Shown: positions 1 to 12,000 of the stretch, one piece after another
Layout: every line of letters starts with the position of its first letter
How positions within the stretch are numbered: the stretch's first letter is position 1
Assembly (NCBI RefSeq): GCF_000003605.2
Contig: NW_003108091.1
Span: 347,140 to 367,649 of the forward strand
Length of the DNA: 20,510 bases
Direction of reading: 5' to 3'
Source: Saccoglossus kowalevskii
Lineage: Eukaryota > Hemichordata > Enteropneusta > Harrimaniidae
Notes under the pieces: model-generated
Told to the model about the DNA's origin: nothing
The model's input: only the letters and a program-made list of their open reading frames with translations
The model's database searches: none
Made by a program: the position numbers and the translations under genes

Positions 1-204
1 GTAGAATACTTTATTTTCGCTTGGAATTTATTTTCGCTATTTTCGCTGAAGGGATGATTCCGTGAAAATAAAATCCAGCGAATATACTTTTTTTCCTATG
101 ATTCACATTAAACTCATCAAAAATCAGTGAAAATAAATTTCAAGCAAAACGCCCAAAAAACCTTTTCAGTGAAAATTAATTCCAGCGAAAATAAAGTATT
201 CCAC
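1..204. mobile_element. Foldback MITE-like element
   Basis: The two ends are inverted copies: gtagaatactttattttcgc at 1-20 against the reverse complement of the bases around 185-204 (gtggaatactttattttcgc), and the match continues inwards for about 37 bases with a few changes. Inside, a motif like GTGAAAATAAA-TCCAGCGAA recurs in both orientations (about 61-82, 126-150, 166-195). No transposase is present. The window begins at or just inside the element, so a target-site duplication cannot be seen. A short open frame at 127-414 starts inside it and is not considered a gene. Confidence 0.7.
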
Positions 205-2789
205 AGTACTTCATCATCCAATGTAAAGAATGGAATGTGTTTGAATGTGACGTCAGTAACCTGTAACGTGTTCAGTGTTGATGACCTCATTTATTATTTC
301 AATTATTTATTTGAAAATTGCACAGGGTCATTATGCATTTACATGCTCCTCAAAATAAAAACACACAACATTATAAGTAAAAATACACTGTACAAGAAAT
401 ATAAAAATACATAGGAAAATATTGCATGCTGAATGTAATTTGTAAATTTGTATACACCACTGAATATATCAACATTTGGAGAGTTTTACTACATGTATAT
501 CATTAAAATTGGTTTTATATATATTTATGGGTAAAGTATTTGAGACAGTCACATTAGTGTGGCTGGGCAGGACACATAGAGTACATGCAATACACATTCT
601 GCACATACAACACTAGAAAAAGCAACTTTATACGGAAACCAACCCTTTTTTACAGTCACACTCATTTTCAATAGTGTTTTCTTAAAGTGCTTGTTTGTCT
701 TGCAATTGTGTCATTCTCTCGCAATTTGCTTCAATTCAATTATGATCTTTATCACATCACAATAGTTGATTGCCTTGACATTGTACATTTTGAAAACACA
801 GTATTTGGATGAGCTAAATTCGCGAGACCGGACTATGTTGTTTGTATATTATATGTAAATGATCTAACTGAAGTCTTGTTCTCATAGGACGAAATTAGCC
901 ACACCGGCCTTTTTTTGACAGCCTCGGGAAGCATGTGTGAACAGAGTACATCATTGTGGCAGCGATGTTTTTAATATCATCATATAATAGATGGATTGTA
1001 ACGCTGTGGTGATACCTACATGGGTGTCAATACAATATGGTACACCAAACTAAGCGATTTCTATCATCTACTTATTTGTGCTTATCAATACACAAGTGCT
1101 TCACCCCCAATTTAGTTTGAATTGCCATGATGAAAAAAAACAAGACTTTGATATCAGTAAGGAGAGAGGATACTAAAGAATGGTGAATGTGGATACCCAT
1201 CTGCTTGCGAAAAAGACTTTAAAGGGCGGAATCATAGTAACAATCTTGCTTAAGCAAGTAGCATGGAATGTGCCCTCTTCTTTGCGAACACATGAAAAAA
1301 AAAATCAGAACAGAGTCCAGTTCCATCAGTAGATGTTATTGTTCTGACCCATGACCTAGTTCAATGAATGGTGTATTTTTTAAGCAATCATCAAATGAAG
1401 AGAAAAAAATGGGCTGTTTTATGTCATGTGAGAACAGTTTAAATTGATCCAATGCTAATTTTAAAAAAAAAGTTGTCCACAGAAAGATTATTAAATATCA
1501 GGAAAAAAAAAACAATTTTCTAAAACATTTACTTGGCCTTATATATACATAAATACATTCAGTGAGTCCGTCAACAGCCCAGCACAAATTTCATTTGAGA
1601 AAAATCACCATACCCTTTTTTGTTAATGGAATATTCTATAAAAGCCCACGGTATTTACATTCATTGAGTAAAAAGACTATGCAACTCAAGCTCAAAACAA
1701 GAAATTCTAATCTGGTGTTTGAACACACATACCATAAGTATTCTTTTTACCAAACAGTAAATTTTATTGTTTTTGGTGCTACTTGTAAAATATTTAAAAA
1801 ATCTAGTCGAAATAATTATGTCAGATATTCCTAAATGTTTCCTTATCTGAAAATACTGATAAATATACAAAAACTTATTATTGTTGAATTTATTCACAAC
1901 TTTTTTGTACTGAGAAAAAGAAAAACAACTTGTTTTATATTCATAAAATTATCATATTACATGTCCTGCCTCTACATGCTGCCCTTAATGTATGGATTAA
2001 CATTTGTTGGGATTTGTTTTTATAAAAATTGAATAAATTCTTTAATATTATTAATTATCTTTCATGTTTGTGTGTGATTCAATGTGCCTATCTGATTCTA
2101 TCCAAACCCTAATATTAATTCATATGTACCCATAATGCAATACTTGTGTGGTTGGGTCATCCATTGTTTGTTGTGGTTGGTTTCAAGAATTGCAGCAGTT
2201 AGTGGTGATCTCTTCTATTACTCAATCCACTGAAGTCAATCACATATTTAATGTGCTAAAATTGTAGAATAAGTGAAAAATATGGCATGACTCACAATCG
2301 GGTTGTTTTTGAGCCAGTACTATGTTGTATTTTGGCAAGGTTGCATGCTTCTCGCAGAAGTAAATGGATACCTTATTTGCTTTATTAGTATATTAGTATA
2401 TTATATGCTTATATAATACTGTGATCAAGTTTGTAGGTCCATGATAATACAGAGCTATGTATATAACCCAAACCATGGAACAAAGAAATTAATGATCTTG
2501 CTTTCAATGCTTGCTATTTTTGGTTTATGTGCACTTTTATTTGACATGTGCATACAGCAAATATGGTTTACCTAATATGACAGTGCTTAGTGTTCACGCA
2601 TTTTGAAAAGCTCAGATTTTATGCTTCCATGGGTACTATATTGGCCCAGTGATCCATGTTGTCCATATATCAAGTACATGGCAACAGATCACTGAATAAC
2701 TACTGAATTAATTTGTATATGAATGCCTGTATTATTTTCATTTGCTTGAATGGAAAGCTAACATTGACGGCACTGTTTTTTTCTGACAG
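205..2789 (+). other. Intronic sequence upstream of the first ninein exon in the window
   Basis: About 2.6 kb of AT-rich DNA with no family-like coding exon. Because exon 1 of the window opens in phase 0 straight after an acceptor, and the N-terminal EF-hands of the protein are missing, this is taken to be intron of the same gene. Short open frames at 1562-1834, 1661-1897 and 1835-2032 overlap one another on both strands and have AT-biased, low-information translations. There is minor AT-rich reiteration (ttagtatattagtatatta) near 2384-2402. I see nothing else that I can support. Confidence 0.6.
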
Positions 2790-3076
2790 GCCTTAGGAGT
2801 TGATGCAGAAGCAGGGAAAATCAACATTCAAGATTTATCCACATCATTAGAACAAGTATTGATGACATCAGGGGATGAGAATGGAGTTTACCAAGCAGCA
2901 TTATCAACATATCAATCGGAACTAAAACACTTGAAAACGCAGCTAGATACAATAGGTGGTGAGAAAAACAAATTACGTGCTGACCTCAATGAGGCCAATG
3001 CTAGGAATGCTAAATTGGTGCAGGAAGTAGATGATAGGCATGCTAATCTGGAAAAGAACATGGAGATGAGAGTGAG
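2790..3076 (+). CDS. NIN: Ninein exon 1 of window: degenerate EF-hand and start of coiled coil
   Basis: The acceptor is ttttttctgacag at 2777-2789 and the exon opens in phase 0 with ALGVDAEAGKINIQDL. This looks like an EF-hand loop that keeps the central Gly and the two Ile positions but lacks the leading Asp calcium ligands, so it probably does not bind calcium. A coiled coil follows (QAALSTYQSELKHL, then EVDDRHANLEK), the segment most like human ninein. The donor is ag|gtgggt after 3076, leaving two bases that complete an Arg codon with the first base of the next exon. The ATG at 2859 is an internal Met and not the start, because the frame stays open and family-like back to the acceptor. 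Confidence 0.9.
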
Positions 3077-6000
3077 GTGGGTGAAATTGTACAGATGTAT
3101 AAATAATGGCACCCTAGAAATATGTGAACATCTTGTATGAATAGTGATACAGATTAAACATTGTTACACATATAGGAAGACTTGTACGTTTAATTGGATA
3201 ACACCATAAACTCTTTCCCTGAAGTAGCAAGATTGGGGTGGCGAAAAACGCCTGCTTTTGTTTCATCCATAGAGGGCACAATGTAGAGAAAGAGAGTATT
3301 GCACTGTACCTTTTCAGTTTGAATATCTGACTAAATATTAGAGAATGAGATGCCGCCTGTATATTATTTGGTTCTGTCAATAGAAATAACTGACCAACTG
3401 GACTTGTTTCTTTTTTTTATTTTAAAGACAAACTGAGAAAAAGTACCAGGACAAACTGAATTCTCTTCATGCGGAGATTGAAAGAGAACGAGAAATGATT
3501 TCCTCTCAGGCAGCCCGACAGAAACAAGCTTTAGAAGACATTATCGATCAGTTGAGGGCCGAAGAATCTCTACTTAAAGAAAAGCTAGCTTTAGCACAGA
3601 AAGAGAACAATAGATTGGAAAGAGAAGTCAGGGAATCAGGGGAACGACTTGGAGAGTATGAGAAAACCAACCAGAGGCTCATGAGGGATTTGGAAGATTA
3701 CAATGTATTGCAAAAGCGGGTAAGTAATACGGGTGTGATTACAAATATATTTAGTTGCATTACTTTCAGCTATTAATGCTAATAATATCAGATGTAAAAA
3801 TGTCATCATGGGAATTGTGATTAGTAAGGATTGGTAGTGATGTGTTTACATGCACTCAACATTCACACAGTGTACATGTGCTGGTACTATCAGTCTGTCA
3901 TATACTCTCACAACTATTTCACTTTATCCATCTCTCCATCATGCAAACAGTGATAGAATATGCAGTGATGCTACATTTTTCCTGAGAACATAATTTCTTA
4001 TCAGAAACCAGAAGTAGCATTCCAAGACAATCTCTCTCATAGATTTTCTAAAATTAAATACAGTTAAACATGATTGTGATATGTTGACTTAAGAACACCA
4101 CATCATCAAAAAAAACAAGAGAGCTTTCACAGTTAAGTCATTCTACCATAATGAGCTCCACCACAGTCACTCTACTCTACTAGTAGAGTGACTGTGGCTA
4201 CACTAACTGCACTAAATTTGACATATCAATACTATAAGGGGATCAGGTTTGATATAACACCATTACAAAATATGTATTTCTACACATCCAAAAAAGTAGT
4301 TCCCAAGAATATCACAATGATTTGCTGAGCTTTATCATCAATACAAAATGTAAAAAAATAAAAATACCAATAGTACATAATTCTATAGACACAAGCACAT
4401 ATTACAAATAAATAGACTTGCTGAAAACAGCATCATATTTGATAACATTCAAAGATGTTAGAATTACATTAAACAAGAGTATGATCTAAATGAAGTTACA
4501 AGTGAAAACTCCAGTATTGAGGATTGTTTACAAAGGTAGGTTTTACATGCTCATGGAATTGATTATAACACATGTTGTAATTCATTCACAAACCAATACC
4601 CCATTACAGGTACAGAACTTGCTAGACAAGAAAACTCTATTTTGATGTAGGACATTATACAAACATGTACATGTTATAAGTAAAAAGTCATAGGCTGGGT
4701 CTGTTACAGTAACTCTATATGGCTATCATCCAATTTGGCTTCTTGTAAAGTTATGGAGATGCTACACTTGGCAGTGTCAGTATTTACCCAGCATTGGGAT
4801 CCTACAATCATGACTGAATATTCATCTTTAGATACAGCTGCTTCTCAGTAGTTGGAGTTATAGTTATTTTCTCTATAATATCTCCATTCATATTCGCAAT
4901 TTTTTTCTGATACAATGATCATCACTGCTTTGGTCCACCAATGCGTAGCTGTTTGCTATCTGAAGTTGGTTAAGAAACTGGATTAATTTTTCCGCTTGGT
5001 GGAGTTAAAATAAACAGAAGGTTGAACTTGTGTACATGTATTGGTTTGGCACCTGTGATCCCTGCACTGCTTTCAATACCTCTTAATTCCTGCTCAAACC
5101 AATATTGAGTATGCCATGCAAATTCCTAAGGTTATACATTGACTTCTAGTCATTTTTAGTCTTAAATACATCAATCTTTCACTGTTGCTTCTTTTAGGTG
5201 ACTTGGTAGATTGTTTTCATGTCTGAAAATGGCCAATTGGTGTACATTTTGTTTTTTGTAGTTAGTTATACATAGGTTACAAATGCACATGTATATTTTT
5301 GTTTGTAGTTCAATGATGTTTTCCACACTTTATTTGTCACATCTAAGGACATAGTTAATGGTTCTAAGTGATTTTGATGATTGATATTGTTATTCATGTT
5401 TCCATGATGTTCCATGGGCGTCATTCAAATATCATTCAAGAATATAGCTTCACAGCAGCCCTGACAACATGTTGCTGTTGTCAGCCACTAGTCTTTGGTT
5501 AAATATACCGCAAGAAAGAGCCGCTGATATTTTATATGATCCGGCAAGTCAACAGCAATTTATATAGAACAAAAACAGCAAAAAGACACTGTATTGTAAC
5601 ATTCAATTGTGGAAAGGTGAATTGTGTGATGATCTTAGATTCTTCTTTATTGACACCAAATTAATGACAGGGACTATGTCATATACCAGTACATTGACTT
5701 GTTTCCTTACTTTTTTTAGACAACAGTTCTCTACTCAGTCAGATATTCGTATTTTAAAATAAAAAAGGGGATTAAAAATTGCAAAAATAATGTATGTACT
5801 GGTTCATTTTCTTAATAAAGACTATTCTAATTGCTTTTTTTTTCTATCATTTTTTTAACAGAAGAAAAGTGTAACTGTAAGGAGTTACAAGAGTGACTCA
5901 TTGTCGAGAGTCCTTTGTAATCTTATTTAACAAATTAATTATTACAACTACTTTGCAATGCAGATATTTATCACTGTGGTATGCCAACTGTCTTTCCAAC

Positions 6001-9000
6001 TAAAATATTTCATACAAATAATTGTTTATTTATGAATGTGAATCATCAAGAATTTATTGTATAGATATTTGTATATTTTATTAAAATTAAAGTTTTAATA
6101 TTTAATAAAAATTTAGCTGAATTATTACTTTTGTCCAAATGTCTGAATGATTCTGTTGAAAACCTTATCTTACAATTTGGAGAAGATTAGAAATGGCCAT
6201 GACATGTTAGAGACGCAAGTCATTCCAAAAGTATATGAAGCATGGATATTAATTAAAAATTTTGTTGGAACTACATCGATACAACTATATTCAGATTATA
6301 GATAATCATTCTAAGAGCAGACACTCATGACTAAATTGTTCAGTTAACATTAAAACTCACTGTTAAATAATTTCAATTATCTTTTTAGAGGTTTGTTGTT
6401 TCTTTCAACCCATCATGCAACAATTCCCAATCATCTATGTGTTCATTTAATATATGTAGCCATAGATTATGATGATGAACCCTTGTTGCATCTCATATTC
6501 TCTCTATGCAGTGAAAAGCAAATTATGAAAATTGTAGACTTTTAATTATTTCACTGGTTTATTATCTCTGGAGTTTAAAATGCTTGGCTAGTGTAGCATA
6601 GGAACCACAATATCTCAAACAAACTACATCCTTATACATGTTGTATCATAATCACTGATCTTCATAGTATATTTGTAATTACCCTGACCCTTGTATTCCA
6701 TTTCATGTTACTCAGCTAGCAGAGTTGGAAGCTCAGGAAGATCGCATCAATGAGAAACAGGTTCAATTTTATGAACAGAATTTAAAAGAATATCAGGAAC
6801 AAAATAGAGTAAGTCGTGTGTTGTAATACAGGTTTTACAATCGGGCACATCTCAAGAAATGTCGCATATTATCACTGACCAAAGAGGGTGCTAGACATAG
6901 CTGTAGATGCAAGCATTTGAGCTAAGCGTATGTGACTGATATATATATGTAATTTAGATCTTAATTTAAAGATGAACAAAGACAAAAACATTTCTTATCT
7001 TGAAAAACTGAATTCAAATGAGTTTGTTGGGGGGGGGGGATGGACAATGTCCTTCTCAGGATGATTTGCATATTTGCATAACGTGTCGGCATGCTTACCT
7101 TTTGCTTAGGGTAAAATCTTGTTCATTTCTATTAACAATGAACAGAAACAAATTATAATGGGAAAAGGAGGACAGACTTAAGTAAACGGTGTTTGCCCAT
7201 TTTCTCCTTCAAATTAAACTTTTTTTCAAATAAACCAATGTTTTCTTCTACAGGGTCTTCGAGATGAGAATGATGAACTACTTCAGCAAGTGCAGCTTCT
7301 CCAACAACAGTTATCTGATAACAAGGTCCGTAGGAAAGGCGGGCGCTCTCGTGATCTCACCAAGCCTAACAGAAATGGCTCTGTGTTATCAGATTACGCT
7401 AAACCTGTTATTATCAGAAGAAAAGAAGATAATTCCTCTTCAGGTAACTATTTTGTTGAAAGTAAATCAAAGTATAATTTATATAGAAATTTTACAATGT
7501 CGTGCCAAAGAAAATTTCCCAGCAATGTGAAATTGAACTTGTTTAACAATTCAAAAATTCAGTACCAACTGTAGTGATACTATTCGTATCTGTGAATGAT
7601 TAATTTGAATCTGATAATAAATTGGATTAGATCTAAGTTCTGTGTAAATCAGCCATGATTCGGGAAAAGGCTTCTCTAGAAAAATTTGTCTTTGATTTGT
7701 ATGTCGCATGAGGGTTTTTACCTGGGTAAATGTTTTATAAATTTCCATTAAATTGTTCATGGAATATAAAGGATTTATAATATAGGGTATACACATTTGA
7801 TATTTATATACTAGTATCGTGATATGTGAAGGACAGTTTTATGTACATGTTAGTAAAATTTATTCATGACAATGGCACCGTGGTATCCCAAAGTCGCAAT
7901 AAATATATTATACTGGTATACTTGAGAACACTAGAAAACAACTTGAGATCAAAACTAACTACTTTTTTTGCCTTTATTGTTTTTAGAAATGTCTGTTTGT
8001 CATTTTTTGATCATTTTGCAAATTGCTCATCTACTTGTGAGATTTTTGTCACATATCACATGTTCACTTATCTTATAAATCCTTGGTAATGTACACATCT
8101 CATCTCGGAATCATTGATTTGACATTGTACCATGTATGTGTCAATATCAGTCACATCCCAATATATGTAACTCTTCTAACATTTATTCACAGAAGATGAG
8201 AGTGAAGCAGAAGAAGACTCACCTGCAAGTTCCGGTAAGATGAAACGTCGTCAACTCCCAACAGCTATGAGGTCAGGTGGGGATGGGGGGTCCAATGAGG
8301 ATGAAGAAGTCCAGAGTATTGATAGTAAGTTGTGATTGGCTAGAACCTAGTTTGCCAGTGAATGGCATGAAGTCACCCTAGATAACCTTGACTGGCATGG
8401 TAACAGATTAGAACCTGGCATGAAGTTTCCCAACCATGTTATGGTAGATTCCCACTCTAGTCAAAGTGCAGTATGAATTCTATCTTCCTGCAATGTAGTA
8501 TGTAATTTAAAGGTTTATAAACAGCAGTGTGCAAATATTATGCAAAACCAACACTTTTTTAATTCTATGTTTTTCATGATGTGACATGAGAATGACAGAC
8601 CAATTACATATGGAATGACAATTGTAGGTGATCTAGTGCTGAATATATTTCACTTGGTATATTCCTTCAACCTGTCTTACCAGTCATTCTGCCACAGCCA
8701 CTAGCACAGTAATGCTATGGTGTTCGAAATTGCCATACCTTGTCTGTCGTCAAAAGAATATGAATATTTCAAAAATGCATTATCAATAGCCAAATGTTGT
8801 TTTTATTTAAGAGATTGTATTCATTGTCATAAATTTAACATGAATCTGGAAATGTACTCATCCTGCACTAATAACATGTTATCTTCCTAGTACCGGGTAA
8901 TCTTGATAGACAGTGAAATTTCACAAAGCAGTTTTAACCTTCATTCATATTGAAATAGTCGTATTGATATCAATATTGTTGTCAACTCCAATAGATGCAA

Positions 9001-12000
9001 AGCATGCCGAAGAGATCCAGCTGCTGAACAAATCACACACTCAGGATATCAACGAGATGAGGATAAACTTTGAACGTGAACGTAAAGATATTGAACAAGT
9101 ATACAAGCTTGAAATTACAGAATTGGAGGATAGTATGAAAGAACAGAAAGAAGAATTCAATCGTAAGAAAGATATGTGGATCTCAAAGCTACAAGAACAG
9201 GAAAAGTTTGCCAAAGAGGAGGCTGAGGACAGAGAAAAAAAATTTAGAAGGGAGCTTGCACATTTACGAGAGGAACATGATCAAGAGAGAATGGAACTTT
9301 TACAAAAATTTGCAAGAGAGAAATCCGAGCTGCGGGATACGTTAGAGGCAGAGTATAATTCTGATCTTGATATAAAGATTGCAGAGGTCAAGAAAAACCT
9401 TCTGAGAGAGAAATCACATCTAGAAAAACAGTACACTATAGAAAAGTTGGATATTGAAGAAGGTTATGCCAGGGAGAAAACAGACAGTGAGGTCATGTAT
9501 AAGAAAGGACTGTCTGATTTAGAACTGCAGTTCACAGAAGAAAAGCATCATCTAAAACAGCAGCATGGAAGGGAAAAAGCTGAATTGCAACAGAAATATA
9601 AAGATGATATTGCAGAGTTACAACAGATATTTGTAAAAGGTGAAGCTGGTTTGAAAGGGCAGTTAAGAGCAGATTTTAATGAACTGCTTGAAAAACATAA
9701 ACGAGAACTGGACATGAACTATGAGAGGGAGAAACGTGAAATGGAACTTATGTTTGAAAGACGGCAACAGGATCTGCAAGGAGAGGTACAAGATGAAAAG
9801 TCCCAGCTTGCCAATTCATACCATCTGGAAAAAGCTTCCATGGAAGAAAAGTACAAGAAAGAACTAGAATCAGAAAAAGCCATCCTGGAAAATAAAGTGA
9901 AACAAAAAATTCAAGTAAGTTTAATTTTAATAAAACAGAAATGTGTTAATATAAGTAGCTGTGATTTTATCAGTCAGTAAAAGTGTTCATGATGTGTCAA
10001 CTTTCTCCTAATATGGATGTGTTGGTTTTCAGCACGAGATGGAAGGAAATTTTGTAGATCAGATTGAGAGAATAAAAGCAGCACATGAAGAAGATATTGA
10101 TGATATTAAAAAAGAGAACCAACATCTTGAAGACAAATTAAATGAGGTAATTATCCTATACATTTACTAGCCAACAGCAGAGAGTCAATGCGAAGATATT
10201 TACAAGATTGTACCTGATTGGCTACCCAACCCCTAACACCTAACTGTGTCAAACCAATCAGAGAGCAGCTTGCATTGTGTCTGATTGGCTACCCAACCCT
10301 AACACCTAACTGTGTCAAACCAATCAGAGAGCAGCTTGCATTGTGTCTGATTGGCTACCCTATCCCTAACACCTAACTGTCAAACCAATCAGAGAGCAGC
10401 TTGTTTGTTGATAGTGTTTCACATTTTGCCTTGTGCTTGGACTCAACTGTCAGCAAATGTTTGCATGAGTATGAAAATCAAACATTTCACTGCATCATGC
10501 AATGTCATGTTATTAAGCCTACTAATTAGCTCAAATATCCCATTCATATTAAATTGTGTTTTTGGCCAGAATATATAATTTCAAACTTCTGAATGTTTAA
10601 TGATAAATATTTGTTTTTCTTTTAAAATAATATTGTTCAATAGACCATTTTCCATTCTCTGTGAGAATTACGTGTTATGCGTGAAATCGAACGTAAAAAC
10701 AGGACAAACAAAGGTAATAGCGTCGTAGTGGCGTCAAACATCGCATGGGATTTGACAAACGCGAAAGTATTTTGGGGGATATTTCCATGCTTAATAGTAT
10801 TCGAAAGCAATATTCCTCTGTCAAAGATCAACCGTTCGATGTGAGCTACATGTATGAAATAAAGAAATTTGAGTTCAAAATCAAATCGTTCGATTTTTGC
10901 GGCAGACGTTCGATGCACGTTTTTCATGCAACTCGCGAGATCTCGCAGTTGAACAGAGAATCACCTACATGTATTGGCCTCCACTGTGAAAAATATTCCA
11001 AGTGTGAAGCTATGAGGTCATGATCATATATATTGATGAATAGTTGCTTGGACAAAAAGTTAATTCTTTTTTTAACACATCAAAGTGATCTGAGATTTGT
11101 GTCTAAATTAGTATTTGCTTATTGATATCCTCACAGGCTGGAATTACCATAGAACAATTAGAAAAGCGTATTAAATCAATGGAAGTGGAAAAACAGGAAA
11201 ACATATCAATGATGAAATCACAGAGTTCACATGCAGTGCAACAGAGAAGTACACTGGATAAGGTACAAATCAGATCACACTAAAAAATACTGAGCATTTC
11301 ATATATGTCCGCTGTGCATGTTATCCAATTTGCATTTATAACAGATTCTTAGTAAGCTGTTTCTTGAGATAATGAAATATTCTTTTACCGTATTATTCTA
11401 GTTGTAGCTGGATTTGTGAATAATGTATACCAGTAAACTATAGCAATGAGATTTTATCGAATTTATTTACATATTTACAAAAATGTATAAACAAACAAAA
11501 ATATTTAAACTTTTAAACTTTGAATTTTTTAGCACATAATTTTTACAGCTAGGAATTTTCGATTTAATGACATTTCACAAAAATTACTGACACTCACTGT
11601 TGTAGATCAGCACAGAAATTTACATAAAATTTTGTGATTTTTGCCGGCTCATGAATATTTGTTCACAATTGATTTAATTATATTATTATTATGTAAATGA
11701 GTGTTCAAGCTTGGCTGCATTTATTCAATTGTTATGCTGTCCCATTAAGGTGGTATATTACTATGTCATAAAAATTGTGAAAAGCTTAATAGCCCACCAA
11801 ATTCTTGATATTTTGCCGAGTGAAAGATCCCATCCAATGTACTCGGTACTCAAACTTGTTCCCATGGAGACTATAAATTTGCTGTTTCCTCATAGTGTTA
11901 ACTTAGTCAAAATACATACAAGAGTTTGGGTACCTTATTTTGTTTAGACTTTCGAATAGCCAATCAGAGGGAACATTGTATTTGCTCTATTAGTAGTGCA

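Larger units (their letters stand above)
3720..6715 (+). other. Ninein intron 2 (3.0 kb)
   Basis: A long AT-rich intron with donor gtaagt. It holds a perfect 16-bp hairpin at 4161-4197, a smaller 9-bp hairpin at 5461-5484 (loop tgttgc), and the candidate alternative exon at 5862 with its own poly(A) signals near 6086 and 6104. No transposase-like or other open frame was seen. Confidence 0.75.
10147..11136 (+). other. Ninein intron 7 with tandem array and CpG-rich patch
   Basis: A 990-bp intron (gtaatt ... ctcacag). It contains the 66-67 bp tandem array (10214-10403) and, from about 10640 to 10960, a segment unusually rich in CpG for this window. The overlapping open frames 10745-11023 (plus) and 10637-10927 (minus) both lie in that patch. 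No extra exon was identified. Confidence 0.75.

Noticed and set aside
127-414. 95-codon open frame near the window start
   Set aside because: It begins inside the foldback element and has AT-driven composition with no domain.
901-1010. Possible exon after ttttttgacag at about 921
   Set aside because: The 21 codons to a stop do not resemble the ninein N terminus, and the only donor (gtacat) is weak.
1562-2032. Overlapping small open frames on both strands
   Set aside because: They overlap each other on opposite strands, are AT-rich and show no conserved character or splice context.
5720-5795. Possible exon after the acceptor tttttttag at 5719
   Set aside because: The translation is Lys/Asn/Ile-rich from AT-rich DNA and does not resemble the protein; the acceptor at 5861 is stronger.
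7987-8089. Possible terminal exon after ttgtttttag in intron 4
   Set aside because: The frame is hydrophobic and unlike ninein, and no poly(A) context was seen.
8913-8994. Met start and signal-peptide-like leader on the 355-codon open frame
   Set aside because: The stretch is intron 5; exon 5 joins 8995 in the right phase and the leader ends in the acceptor cca-atag.
10214-10403. CRISPR-like array
   Set aside because: The units are contiguous 66-67 bp tandem copies with no unique spacers, in a eukaryotic intron.
10637-11023. Opposed ~90-codon open frames in the CpG-rich patch
   Set aside because: They overlap on opposite strands, neither has a recognised domain, and no splice links them to the gene; a repeat fragment is more likely.
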